From: Kaistia hirudinis
Lineage (GTDB): Bacteria; Pseudomonadota; Alphaproteobacteria; Rhizobiales; Kaistiaceae
Direction of reading: 5' to 3'
NCBI RefSeq assembly: GCF_014196455.1
Contig: NZ_JACIDS010000005.1
Location: 496,001-560,000 of the forward strand
Length of the DNA stretch: 64,000 bases
The notes below the pieces were generated by a model that saw only the letters and a program-made list of their open reading frames with translations, was not told the origin of the DNA and did no database searches. Positions 8,780-17,522 of the stretch are shown here, one piece after another. The translations under genes and the position numbers were made by a program. Numbering within the stretch: the stretch's first letter is position 1; each line of letters opens with the position of its first letter.

Positions 8780-8908
8780 GTCAATCATGAGCGATCATAT
8801 TTAGTCATATTGCAGCGCAATACGATCATGAAAGCTCTGCTGCGGCGCAAAATAGCTGAATTTGATCGATTATGATTGACACTTACATTGCAGTGCGCAT
8901 GATCGCTC
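8780..8908. promoter_or_regulatory. Divergent rhaD / rhaR control region with operator repeats
   Basis: An 18-base arm at 8780-8797 and its inverted copy at 8863-8880 agree at 15 of 18 positions (GTCAATCAT-N3-CGATCA). A further ATGATCGCTC at 8899-8908 is the exact inverse of 8789-8798. Two ATTGCAG(C/T)GC direct repeats (8809-8818, 8887-8896) each lie just before a GATC-containing half-site. The stretch is much richer in A and T than its surroundings. It is the likely binding region of the DeoR-type RhaR, repressing both directions. Confidence 0.65.
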
Positions 8909-8923
8909 GGTCTGGGAGGACAC

Positions 8924-9739
8924 ATGCACGAGATTGAACGCCAGCGCCTGATCCTGGGCGAGGTCGCGGACCGTCCGGTCGTGACCGTGGCCCAGCTTGT
9001 CGAGCTGACGGGGGCCTCGGAGGCGACGATCCGGCGCGACATCAATGCGCTGCATGTCGAGGGCAAGCTCAAGAAGGTCCGCGGCGGGGCCGAGGCGCTG
9101 CACCCGCCGCAGCTCGTCGGCATAGGCGGGCGTCATTTCTCGGCGAGCGAGGAGATGAACGCGGCCGAGAAGCGCGCCATCGCACAGGCGGCCGTGGATC
9201 TCTGCGAAGACGGCGATTCCATCATCATCAATGGCGGCACCACGACCTTCCAGATGGTCGCGGGCCTCGCCAGCCGGCGCATGCAGATCCTGACCAATTC
9301 CTTCGCGATCGCCGAGGAGCTCGTCGGCCGGTCACGCAACACGATCGTCCTGCCGGGCGGCGCCGTCTATCGCGAGCAGAGCCTGATCCTCTCGCCCTTC
9401 GACAATGACGTGACGCGCAATTTCTATGCGCGGCGCATGTTCCTCGGCGCGCAGGGCGTCGGCCGCCACGGCGTGATGGAAGGCGACCCGCTGCTGATCC
9501 AGGCCGAGCAGAAGCTGATCAACCAGGCGGACGAGCTCGTGCTTCTGGTCGATTCCTCGAAATTCGCGCGCCGTTCGGCCCTCATCCTGTGCCCGCTCGA
9601 CCGCCTCGACGTCATCGTCACGGACAGCGGGATCTCCCCCCGTGACGCCAAGATGGTCACCGAGGCGGGCGTGCGGCTGATCGTGGCCGAGGTGCAGGCG
9701 GAGCCGCTTTCCGGCCCGTCATCGGAGGAGCAGGAATGA
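8924..9739 (+). CDS. rhaR: DeoR-family transcriptional repressor of rhamnose genes
   Basis: A 271-residue DeoR/GlpR-type regulator. Residues 6-60 form the winged helix-turn-helix (TVAQLVELTGASEATIRRDI, then KVRGGAE), and the rest is the sugar-phosphate-sensing domain with the NGGTTTFQ and LPGGAVY blocks. In rhizobia this protein represses rhaDI and its own operon until a rhamnose-derived effector is present. GGGAGGA precedes the ATG. Its stop overlaps the rhaT start (ATGA at 9736-9739), so the two are translationally coupled. It sits beside the inverted repeats at 8780-8908. Confidence 0.9.
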   Translation: MHEIERQRLILGEVADRPVVTVAQLVELTGASEATIRRDINALHVEGKLKKVRGGAEALHPPQLVGIGGRHFSASEEMNAAEKRAIAQAAVDLCEDGDSIIINGGTTTFQMVAGLASRRMQILTNSFAIAEELVGRSRNTIVLPGGAVYREQSLILSPFDNDVTRNFYARRMFLGAQGVGRHGVMEGDPLLIQAEQKLINQADELVLLVDSSKFARRSALILCPLDRLDVIVTDSGISPRDAKMVTEAGVRLIVAEVQAEPLSGPSSEEQE

Positions 9740-11265
9740 CCGAGGCTGCCGAACCCTTCATCCGCCTCAGCGGGGTGTCGAAGACCTTCTCCGGCATCAA
9801 GGTGCTGAAGGATGTCGATTTCGACGTCCGGCCGGGCGAAGTCCACGCGCTGCTTGGGGAGAACGGCGCCGGCAAGTCGACGCTGATCAAGATCATCTCC
9901 GGCTTTCACCGCCCCGATGAAGGCGGAACCGTCACCGTGCGCGGACGCCAGGTCGCCTTCTCGGCGCCGCGCGATGCTCGCGATGCCGGCATCGCCACCG
10001 TCTATCAGGAACTCCTGCTGTTCCCGGACCTGACCGTCGCCGAGAACATCTTCCTCGGCCATGCGCCGCGCACCCGCTTCGGCCGGATCGACTGGGGCAC
10101 GCTGCGCCGCCGCGCCCGCGAATTGCTGAACGACCTCGACAGCCACGATCTCGACATCGATTCCCGCGTCGGCTCGCTCTCGGTCGCGAACCGCCAGCGC
10201 GTCGAGATCGCCAAGGCGCTCTCGATGGACGCGAAGCTGCTGATCATGGACGAGCCGACGGCCTCGCTCGCCGAAGCGGATGTCCGCCGCCTGCTCGACG
10301 TGGTCCGCCGGCTGAAGGCGCGCGGCGTCGCGATCATCTACATCTCGCACCGCATGCCGGAGATCTTCGCCCTCGCCGACCGCGTGACGGTGCTGCGTGA
10401 CGGCGCCAAGATCGGTACGCGCCCCATCGACGAGGTCGACCACGCCACCCTCGTCTCGATGATGGTCGGTCGTTCGATCGACCAGCTCTTCCCCAAGGTC
10501 GAGGTGCCGATCGGCGAGCCGGTGCTGGAGCTGAGGAATGTCTCGCATGGCGAGGACGTGCGCGACATCTCGTTCACGCTGCGCGCCGGCGAAATCCTCG
10601 GCATTGCCGGCCTCGTCGGTTCGGGTCGCACCGAACTCGCCCTGACGATCTTCGGCATCACGCCGGCCACCTCGGGCGAGATCCTGCTGAACGGCACGCC
10701 GGTCACGATCCGCAGCCCGCAGCAGGCGCGCGACATCGGCATCGCCTATGTGCCGGAGGATCGCGGCCTCCAGGGGCTGATCAAGCCGCAGACGATCCGC
10801 GAGAACGTCTCGCTCGCCCTCCTGGACCGCATTTCCAAGGGCTCGATCATCGACCGCGCCCGCGAACTGGCGATGGCGAAGGATGCGATCGTCCGTTTCG
10901 GCATCCGCGCGCGCGGGCCTGAACAGCCGGCGCGCCAGCTTTCGGGCGGCAACCAGCAGAAGGTCGTGCTGGCCAAGTGGATCGCGACCGAGCCGAAGGT
11001 GCTGATCATGGACGAGCCGACCCGCGGCATCGACGTGGGCGCCAAGTCGGAGATCCACGCGTTGATGAGCCGACTGGCCGGCGAAGGCCTCGCCGTCATC
11101 ATGATCTCGAGCGAACTGCCGGAGGTGTTGGGCATGAGCGACCGCGTGCTGGTGATGAATGGCGGCCGCATGGTCGGGATCTACGACCGTGCCGAGGCGA
11201 CGCCCGACGTCATCGGCGGGGCCATGACGCATGCGGGCGCGACCGGTGGGGAGCACGCGGCATGA
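9736..11265 (+). CDS. rhaT: Rhamnose ABC transporter ATPase (two fused ATPase domains)
   Basis: A 509-residue tandem ATPase of the sugar CUT2 family, energising rhamnose import at the inner membrane. The first domain has Walker A GENGAGKST at 41-49 and an altered signature LSVANRQR; the second has the usual degenerate Walker A (GLVGSGRTEL) and a canonical LSGGNQQKV signature with LIMDEPTRGID. This pairing is the family norm. It overlaps rhaR by four bases and rhaP by four (ATG at 11262), so rhaR-T-P are coupled. Confidence 0.93.
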   Translation: MTEAAEPFIRLSGVSKTFSGIKVLKDVDFDVRPGEVHALLGENGAGKSTLIKIISGFHRPDEGGTVTVRGRQVAFSAPRDARDAGIATVYQELLLFPDLTVAENIFLGHAPRTRFGRIDWGTLRRRARELLNDLDSHDLDIDSRVGSLSVANRQRVEIAKALSMDAKLLIMDEPTASLAEADVRRLLDVVRRLKARGVAIIYISHRMPEIFALADRVTVLRDGAKIGTRPIDEVDHATLVSMMVGRSIDQLFPKVEVPIGEPVLELRNVSHGEDVRDISFTLRAGEILGIAGLVGSGRTELALTIFGITPATSGEILLNGTPVTIRSPQQARDIGIAYVPEDRGLQGLIKPQTIRENVSLALLDRISKGSIIDRARELAMAKDAIVRFGIRARGPEQPARQLSGGNQQKVVLAKWIATEPKVLIMDEPTRGIDVGAKSEIHALMSRLAGEGLAVIMISSELPEVLGMSDRVLVMNGGRMVGIYDRAEATPDVIGGAMTHAGATGGEHAA

Positions 11266-12248
11266 GCTTCGAAGCAGCGAGCCCGCGCCGCGCGGCATCC
11301 ACGGGCGCCTTCTCGCGGATCGCCTCCGCCTATGGCCAGGAACTCATCATCCTGGCCGCCATCGTTCTGCTCTTCGCCGTGGTCGGCACCATCGCGCCGC
11401 GCTTCACGAGCCAGACCAACCTCACCTCGATCTTCGTCGGCAACGCCTATATCGCGGTTGCCGCGATCGGCATGTCGATGGTGATCATCTCCGGCCATAT
11501 CGACGTCTCGGTCGGTTCGCTGATCGGCGTGCTCGCCACCATCTCCGGCACGCTCGCCGTCGCGGGCTACCCGGTCTGGATTGCCTGGCTCGTGCCGATC
11601 GTCGTCGGCATGGCGATCACCTCGATCATCGGCGTTCTCGTCGCCTATGTCCGCATTCCCTCGATCGTCGTCACGCTCGGCATGCTGTCGATCCTCAAGG
11701 GCGGGCTCATCAGCGCGACCGGCGGCGCCTGGATCACCAATCTGCCGCCGGACTATCTGATCGCGCAGTTCCGCCTGCTCGGCGTCCCCTCCCCCGTCTG
11801 GTTCATGGCGATCCTCACCATCGCCGCCGCGATCTGGATGCGCTCCACCGCCTTCGGCCGCTCGATCTATGCCGTCGGCGGCAATCCCGAGGCGGCGCGC
11901 GTCGCGGGCATTCGTGTCGAGGCGACCACGGTCTCGATCTTCGCGATCCACGGCATGTTCGCCGGCATCGCGGCAGTGCTGTTCGCGACGCAATTGCAGG
12001 TGATCCAGTCGACGGTTCCGCCGAACCTCGAACTGACGATCATCACCGCCTCGGTCGTTGGCGGCGTCTCGATCCTCGGCGGCACGGGCACGGTCATCGG
12101 GTCGACGCTCGCCGCCATCCTCTTCGCCGCGATCGGCTCGTCGCTGATCTTCCTGAACGTCTCCGCCTACTGGCTGCGCTCGGTCCAGGGTCTGCTGATC
12201 CTCGCCACCGTGCTCGCCGACATGGCCCGCCGCCACAGGATTTCGTGA
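11262..12248 (+). CDS. rhaP: Rhamnose ABC transporter permease
   Basis: A 328-residue polytopic permease of the RbsC type with roughly nine to ten hydrophobic segments. The diagnostic SGHIDVSVGSLIG and AVGGNPEAARVAGI and late VVGGVSILGGTGTVIG blocks are present. The start at 11262 overlaps the rhaT stop. It pairs with rhaQ as the second half of a heterodimeric channel. Confidence 0.92.
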   Translation: MSFEAASPRRAASTGAFSRIASAYGQELIILAAIVLLFAVVGTIAPRFTSQTNLTSIFVGNAYIAVAAIGMSMVIISGHIDVSVGSLIGVLATISGTLAVAGYPVWIAWLVPIVVGMAITSIIGVLVAYVRIPSIVVTLGMLSILKGGLISATGGAWITNLPPDYLIAQFRLLGVPSPVWFMAILTIAAAIWMRSTAFGRSIYAVGGNPEAARVAGIRVEATTVSIFAIHGMFAGIAAVLFATQLQVIQSTVPPNLELTIITASVVGGVSILGGTGTVIGSTLAAILFAAIGSSLIFLNVSAYWLRSVQGLLILATVLADMARRHRIS

Positions 12249-12250
12249 TC

Positions 12251-13216
12251 ATGTCAGACGTTCCGCTTTCAACGACCGTGAAATCCTTCCTCCGCCACGA
12301 GACGATCCTCGCGATCCTCCTCGTCCTCGTGCTGTTCGTGCTGGCGCAGCAGTCCGACCGGTTCTTCACGGTGCCCAACCTGCTCAACCAGGGCCGCCTG
12401 ATGACCGAGGTCGGGCTGATCGCCCTGCCGATGACCTTCGTGATCATCACGGGCGGCATCGACCTTTCGGTCGGCTCGATCCTCGGCCTCTGCGCGATCC
12501 TGCTCGGGGTGTTCTGGCACAATCTCGGCATCCCGCTGCCGATCGCCATGGTGCTCGCCATCGTCGTCGGCGCCGCATGCGGCCTCGTCAACGGCCTGAT
12601 CATCACGCGCTTCAAGGTGCCGCCGCTGATCGCCACGCTTGCGACGCTCGCGCTCTATCGCGGCTTCGCCGAGGGCATCAGCCAGGCGCGGTCGGTCCGC
12701 GGCTATCCGGACTGGTTCTTCGTCCTCGGTCAGGGCGAGGTGCTCGGCGTGCCGACGCAGCTGTGGATTTTCATCGCGCTCGCGATCGTCGCCGGCCTCG
12801 TGCTGACCTACACCACCTTCGGCCGCGCGACCTATGCGGTCGGCGCCAACGAGACGGCGGCGCGCTTCTCCGGCATCGATGTCGATCGCACCAAGCTTCT
12901 CATCTACACGGCCGCCGGCCTCGTCTCGGGGCTCGCGGCCGTCATCTTCGTCTCGCGCGTCTCGACGACGCGCTCCGACATGGGCACGGGCGTCGAACTC
13001 GACGTGATCACGGCGGTGGTGCTCGGCGGCACGTCGATCTTCGGCGGGCGCGGCACCATCATCGGCACCGTGGTCGGCCTCGTGCTCGTCCAGGCGCTGA
13101 AGAACGGGCTCGCCCTTTCCGGCGTCAAGGGCGACGGCACGATCGTCGTGATCGGCCTCGTCCTCATCCTCGCGATCCTCGCGAGCAACCTCTTCAGCCG
13201 CAACGGCGACGGCTGA
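12251..13216 (+). CDS. rhaQ: Rhamnose ABC transporter permease, second subunit
   Basis: A 321-residue RbsC-type permease with multiple membrane segments and the family blocks TGGIDLSVGSILG, AVGANETAARFSGI and VLGGTSIFGGRGTIIG. It begins two bases after the rhaP stop and its sequence is clearly distinct from RhaP, so the transporter has two different membrane subunits. Ninety-five bases separate it from the binding-protein gene. Confidence 0.92.
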   Translation: MSDVPLSTTVKSFLRHETILAILLVLVLFVLAQQSDRFFTVPNLLNQGRLMTEVGLIALPMTFVIITGGIDLSVGSILGLCAILLGVFWHNLGIPLPIAMVLAIVVGAACGLVNGLIITRFKVPPLIATLATLALYRGFAEGISQARSVRGYPDWFFVLGQGEVLGVPTQLWIFIALAIVAGLVLTYTTFGRATYAVGANETAARFSGIDVDRTKLLIYTAAGLVSGLAAVIFVSRVSTTRSDMGTGVELDVITAVVLGGTSIFGGRGTIIGTVVGLVLVQALKNGLALSGVKGDGTIVVIGLVLILAILASNLFSRNGDG

Positions 13217-13311
13217 AACTAGAGAAAGGCCCGGCGGCCTGCCGACCGGACCAGCCGAAAGATCCCCCTCGGGAGGAGCCGCGGGGGCGAGCATTCAGGA
13301 GGAGAACGGCA

Positions 13312-14418
13312 ATGTTGAAGAAGACCCTGTTGCTGGCGGCCTGTTTCGGCCTCGTCAGCGGCGCTGCCCTCGCCCAGTCGACCTGGACCGGCGGCGACGA
13401 GCTGCCCACCAATCCGCTCGCGTGCGATGGCACGCCGGGCGCCGTGGTGTCCAAGGATTATGATGGCGGCGTCCCGACCAATGCGCCGGATCGCGCCGGC
13501 AAGAAGATCACCGTCGTCGACATTCCGAAGCTGATCGGCGTCGGCTATTTCGCCGCCACGACCAAGGGCATCCAGGAAGCGGCCACCGAGCTCGGCAATG
13601 TCGACGCCAAGACGGACGGCCCGACCAAGGCCAATATCGACGAGCAGATCACCTTCATCGACAACTACATCACCTCGGGCGTCGACGGCATCCTGTTCGC
13701 CGCCAACGATCCCGTCGCCATCGCGCCGGTGCTGAAGAAGGCGCTCGCGGCCGGCATCAATGTCGTCGGCTATGACGCCAATGCGACGCCGGACGCGCGG
13801 CAGTGGTTCGTGAACCAGGCCGAGTTCAACGGCATCGCCAAGTCGCTGATCGACTCCATGGCCAAGGAAGCCGGCGAGGACGCGTCCTTCGCCATCGTCA
13901 CCTCGACCTTCACCACGCCGAACCAGGCGCGCTGGATCGCCGAGATGGCCGCCTATGCCGCCAAGTGCCACCCGAACATGAAGTGGCTCGAGACGGTCGA
14001 GGCGCAGGAAGACAACGTCCTGTCGTTCAACCAGGCTTCGACGCTGATCAACAAGTATGGCGATCAGCTGAAGGGCATCTTCGGCATGACCTCCGTCGCG
14101 ACGCCGGCCGCCGCCGAAGCGGTCACCCAGGCCAACCAGTGCGGCAAGATCGCCATTGTCGGCCTCGCGACGCCGAACGCGATGAAGCCCTATGTCGAGA
14201 AGGACTGCGTCAAGTCGGTGGTCCTGTGGAACCCCGTCGACCTCGGCTATGCCGCGATGCAGGTTCTCCGCGCGACGGCTGACGGCACGCTGAAGCCGGG
14301 CGCCACCTCGGTGAAGGCCGGCAAGCTCGGCGAGCTCAAGGTCGTGAACGGCTCCGAGATCCTGCTCGGCTCGCCCTTCGTGTTCGACAAGAGCAATATC
14401 GGCCAGTTCGACTTCTGA
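13312..14418 (+). CDS. rhaS: Rhamnose-binding periplasmic protein
   Basis: A 368-residue periplasmic binding protein of the ribose/rhamnose class (Peripla_BP_4). It carries a signal peptide (about 1-22, cleavage after ALAQ or ALA) and the core pattern of ligand- and hinge-contact segments such as GVDGILFAANDP and NVVGYDANATPD. A very strong AGGAGGAG ribosome site precedes the ATG at 13312, as expected for a protein needed in excess over the membrane subunits. A strong terminator (14442-14483) follows. Confidence 0.92.
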   Translation: MLKKTLLLAACFGLVSGAALAQSTWTGGDELPTNPLACDGTPGAVVSKDYDGGVPTNAPDRAGKKITVVDIPKLIGVGYFAATTKGIQEAATELGNVDAKTDGPTKANIDEQITFIDNYITSGVDGILFAANDPVAIAPVLKKALAAGINVVGYDANATPDARQWFVNQAEFNGIAKSLIDSMAKEAGEDASFAIVTSTFTTPNQARWIAEMAAYAAKCHPNMKWLETVEAQEDNVLSFNQASTLINKYGDQLKGIFGMTSVATPAAAEAVTQANQCGKIAIVGLATPNAMKPYVEKDCVKSVVLWNPVDLGYAAMQVLRATADGTLKPGATSVKAGKLGELKVVNGSEILLGSPFVFDKSNIGQFDF

Positions 14419-14441
14419 TCGACGGAGCGGCTATCGATGGG

Positions 14442-14483
14442 GACGCGGGTCATGCGATAAGGCGTGGCCCGCGTCTTCTTTTT
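14442..14483 (+). terminator. Strong terminator or attenuator between rhaS and rhaK
   Basis: A 14-bp stem (14442-14455 with 14462-14475; 8 outer pairs perfect, inner 6 include two G-T pairs) with a 6-base loop, followed by TTCTTTTT. It lies 23 bases after the rhaS stop and ahead of rhaK, so rhaK would be made by read-through or from another promoter. Confidence 0.75.
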
Positions 14484-14502
14484 CCGCCGGAGCGTATCCC
14501 CA

Positions 14503-15885
14503 ATGTCCGCCTCTACCCGCCCGGCCGCCACGGTCGTCCTCGACATCGGCAAGACCAATGCGAAGCTCGCTCTGGTCGACAGCGAGACGCGCACCATCGT
14601 CGCGCTGCGCACCATGCCGAACGAGGTCCGGCGCGACGGGCTCTATCCGCATTTCGATACCGACGGGCTCTGGAGCTTCATCGTCTCGGGCCTGACGGAA
14701 TATGCGGCGCAGGCCGAGATCGGCTGCATCTCGACGACCACGCATGGCGCCGCCTGCGCCATCCTGAACGATGACGGCCTGCTGCTGCCCGTGCTCGACT
14801 ATGAATATGGCGGGCCGGATTCGATCTCCGAGGCCTACCGCCCGCTGCGCGGTGCCTTCTGGGAGACGCTTTCGCCGGACCTGCCGGGCGGGCTGAATGT
14901 CGGCCGTCAGCTCTATTGGCTCGAGGAGACCTTTCCCTCGGCCTTCGGCCGCGCGACGGCCATCCTGCTCTATCCGCAATACTGGGTCTGGCGCCTCTCC
15001 GGCGCGCTCGCCGCCGAGCCGACGTCGCTCGGATGCCACACCGATCTCTGGAATCCCGAAGCCGGCACCTTTTCGCGCCTCGCCGAGGATCGCGGCTGGG
15101 CGAAGCGCATTCCGCCCGTCGTGCATCCCTGGGACACGGCGGGGACGATCCGCCCGGCGCTCGCCAAGAAGACCGGACTGCCGGTGGGCTGCCGCGTCGT
15201 CGCCGGCATCCATGACAGCAATGCGAGCCTGCTGCCGCACATCTTGCGCCGCCGTGCCCCCTTCGCCGTGCTGTCGACGGGCACCTGGCTCATCCTCTTC
15301 GCCGTCGGCGGCGAGATCGCCAATCTCGATCCGGCCCGCGACTGCCTCGCCAATGTCGATGCGCTCGGGCGGCCCGTGCCGTCGGCGCGCTTCATGGCGG
15401 GCCGCGAATATGAGCGGCTGACCGATGGCGACAAGACCGCGCCGAGCCTCGACGACGTCGAGCGTGTGGTGCGCAGCGGCGTGATGGCGCTCCCCTCCTT
15501 CGCGCCCGGCACCGGTCCCTATGCCTATCTCGACGGCCACTGGTCGAGCGATCCGGCGGCGCTGTCGCCTGGAGAGCGCGCGGCGGGCGCGAGCCTCTAT
15601 TGCGCACTCGTGGCGACGACCTGCCTCGAACTGACCAGTGCGGCCGGCCCGATCGTCGTCGAGGGGCCGCTGTCGCGAAACCCGATCTTCCTCGCCGCGC
15701 TCGCGCGTCTCGTCGACCGCCCGGTCATCGCGCGGACAGACGCGACCGGCACGACCGAGGGCGCCGCGCTGCTCGCCGACGGTCCCGAAGGCGCCGGCCC
15801 CGGCCTGCCCGACGGCGCGCCGATCGAACCGCTCTCGATCGATCTTTCGACCTACGCCGCCGCGTGGCGCGACGCGCTGGAGTGA
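14503..15885 (+). CDS. rhaK: L-rhamnulokinase-type FGGY carbohydrate kinase
   Basis: A 460-residue FGGY-family sugar kinase. The N-terminal ATPase-type block VLDIGKTNAKLALVD (about 8-22) and the later STGTWLILFAVG and GPLSRNPIFLAAL blocks define it. In rhizobia RhaK phosphorylates the sugar and is also required for the ABC transporter to work. I start it at the ATG 14503; the longer frame from 14464 runs through the terminator stem. No rhamnose mutarotase (rhaU) gene is found beside it, unlike the rhizobial arrangement rhaRSTPQUK. Confidence 0.9.
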   Translation: MSASTRPAATVVLDIGKTNAKLALVDSETRTIVALRTMPNEVRRDGLYPHFDTDGLWSFIVSGLTEYAAQAEIGCISTTTHGAACAILNDDGLLLPVLDYEYGGPDSISEAYRPLRGAFWETLSPDLPGGLNVGRQLYWLEETFPSAFGRATAILLYPQYWVWRLSGALAAEPTSLGCHTDLWNPEAGTFSRLAEDRGWAKRIPPVVHPWDTAGTIRPALAKKTGLPVGCRVVAGIHDSNASLLPHILRRRAPFAVLSTGTWLILFAVGGEIANLDPARDCLANVDALGRPVPSARFMAGREYERLTDGDKTAPSLDDVERVVRSGVMALPSFAPGTGPYAYLDGHWSSDPAALSPGERAAGASLYCALVATTCLELTSAAGPIVVEGPLSRNPIFLAALARLVDRPVIARTDATGTTEGAALLADGPEGAGPGLPDGAPIEPLSIDLSTYAAAWRDALE

Positions 15886-15962
15886 TCCGCCAGCAGCGCG
15901 ACTTGGCGGCGGAAGGTTTGTCCTGTTGTATGGGCCGGCATCGAACGGGAGGAGACGGTCGC

Positions 15963-17513
15963 ATGTCCACACACGGATCCCGGAATCGGATCGCTGGCGG
16001 TCTGATCGCAGCCACCCTGCTCGCGGCCCCCGCGGCGGCGCTCGCCGAACCGGTCGCGCGCGACAAGGTCCTGGCGGCATTGCCGAAGCTCGAGGATATG
16101 GCACGGGCCGCTGTCGCGCGCGGTGACGTCCCCGGTCTCGCCATCGCCGTCGTGCAGGGCGACGACGTCCTGTTTGTGAAGGGCTTCGGCGTGCGCGAGG
16201 CGGGCAAGGCCGGAGCGGTCGGTCCCGACACCGTGTTCCAGCTGGCGTCGTTCTCGAAGCCGATCTCGGCCACCGTCGTCGCAGCCATCGTCGGTCAGAA
16301 GCGCGTCGCCTGGGACTCGAAGATCGCCGATCTCGATCCAGCGTTCCGCTTGGCCGACGCCTATCCGACCTCGGTGCTGACGGTCGAGGACCTGTTCAAT
16401 CACCGAAGCGGCCTCCCCGGCCTCGCCGGCAACGAACTCGAAGACCTCGGCTATGACCAGGCCGAGATCCTGCATCGCCTCCGCCTCGTGCCGCTCGACG
16501 AGTTCCGCTCGCATTACTCCTATTCGAATTTCGGCCTCACCGAGGGCGCGGTCGCGGTCGCCAAATCGCTCGGCATCGCCTGGCCGGACCTCGCGGAAGA
16601 AACGCTCTATCGCCCGCTCGGCATGAGCGCGACCAGTTCGCGCTATGCGGATTTCCTCAAGCACGAGGACCGCTCTGAGCTTCACGTGAAGATCGACGGC
16701 CAGTGGACCGCCGCGGTCAAGCGCCTGCCCGACGCCCAGGCTCCGGCCGGCGGCGTCAGCTCGACGGCGCACGACCTCGCCACCTGGCTGAAGCTCGAGA
16801 TCAACAATGGCCGTGTGGGCGGCGAACAGTTCATCGCCGAGGATGCGCTGGCCGCAACCCACCAGCCCCTCATGGACCGCGGCAAGAACCCGGTCACCGG
16901 AGCACAGTCCTTCTACGGCCTCGGCTGGAATATCGAATATGGCCGTCACGGGCTCAGCTGGGGTCATGCCGGCGCGTTCAGCACAGGCGCCCGCACCCTC
17001 GTGACCATCCTGCCGGAGGAGAAGCTCGGCATCGTCGTGCTGGCGAACGCCTTCCCGACCGGATTGCCCGAAGGTCTCGCCGATTCCTTCTTCGACCTCG
17101 CCCTCGACGGCAGAATAGAGAAGGGCTGGATCAAGGACTGGGACGCCGCCTATTCGGGCCTGTTCGACCCGGCCGTGAAGGCCTCGGAGGCGCGCTTCGC
17201 CCACCCGCCGCAACCCGCTTTGCCGCCGCTCGCGCTGACAGCCTATGCCGCCCGCTACGCGAACGACTATATCGGTGCGGCGACGGTGAGCCAGGAGGGA
17301 GACAGCCTCGTGCTGGCGCTCGGTCCCGAGGGCAAGCGCCGCTTTACGCTCGCGCCCTTCGCGCGGGACACGTTCCTGATGTATCCAGCCGCCGAAATGC
17401 CGACCTTCCGCTCGACCGTCACCTTCGCCATCGGTCCCGACGGCAAGGCGGAAACGGTCCGCATCGAAAGCCTCGACGATCTCGGCCTCGGGACGCTGAA
17501 ACGGACGGAATAG
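15963..17513 (+). CDS. Secreted beta-lactamase-family serine hydrolase
   Basis: A 516-residue exported serine hydrolase of the class C beta-lactamase / D-aminopeptidase / esterase superfamily. A signal peptide occupies about 1-28 (cleavage near ALAEP). The three catalytic elements are present: S96-F-S-K99, Y187-S-N189 and the H335-A-G box in place of KTG, which is common among esterases and peptidases of this group rather than true lactamases. An extra C-terminal domain (about 420-516) is beta-rich. GGGAGGAG precedes the ATG. It follows rhaK after 77 bases, but no functional link to rhamnose use is evident. Confidence 0.85.
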   Translation: MSTHGSRNRIAGGLIAATLLAAPAAALAEPVARDKVLAALPKLEDMARAAVARGDVPGLAIAVVQGDDVLFVKGFGVREAGKAGAVGPDTVFQLASFSKPISATVVAAIVGQKRVAWDSKIADLDPAFRLADAYPTSVLTVEDLFNHRSGLPGLAGNELEDLGYDQAEILHRLRLVPLDEFRSHYSYSNFGLTEGAVAVAKSLGIAWPDLAEETLYRPLGMSATSSRYADFLKHEDRSELHVKIDGQWTAAVKRLPDAQAPAGGVSSTAHDLATWLKLEINNGRVGGEQFIAEDALAATHQPLMDRGKNPVTGAQSFYGLGWNIEYGRHGLSWGHAGAFSTGARTLVTILPEEKLGIVVLANAFPTGLPEGLADSFFDLALDGRIEKGWIKDWDAAYSGLFDPAVKASEARFAHPPQPALPPLALTAYAARYANDYIGAATVSQEGDSLVLALGPEGKRRFTLAPFARDTFLMYPAAEMPTFRSTVTFAIGPDGKAETVRIESLDDLGLGTLKRTE

Positions 17514-17522
17514 GCCGCGCGC

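Noticed and set aside
9424-11298. A 624-codon minus-strand frame opposite rhaR and rhaT
   Set aside because: Antisense shadow of the ATPase gene; composition is His/Arg/Asp-rich without domains.
12577-13311. Long upstream extension of the rhaS reading frame
   Set aside because: It overlaps rhaQ in another frame; the signal peptide and AGGAGGAG site fix the start at 13312.
14442-14502. Possible riboswitch ahead of rhaK
   Set aside because: Only a single terminator-type hairpin is present, with no second conserved structure or known aptamer pattern.
15963-17513. Serine hydrolase as a true class C beta-lactamase
   Set aside because: The KTG box is replaced by HAG and an extra C-terminal domain is present, fitting esterase or peptidase relatives better.
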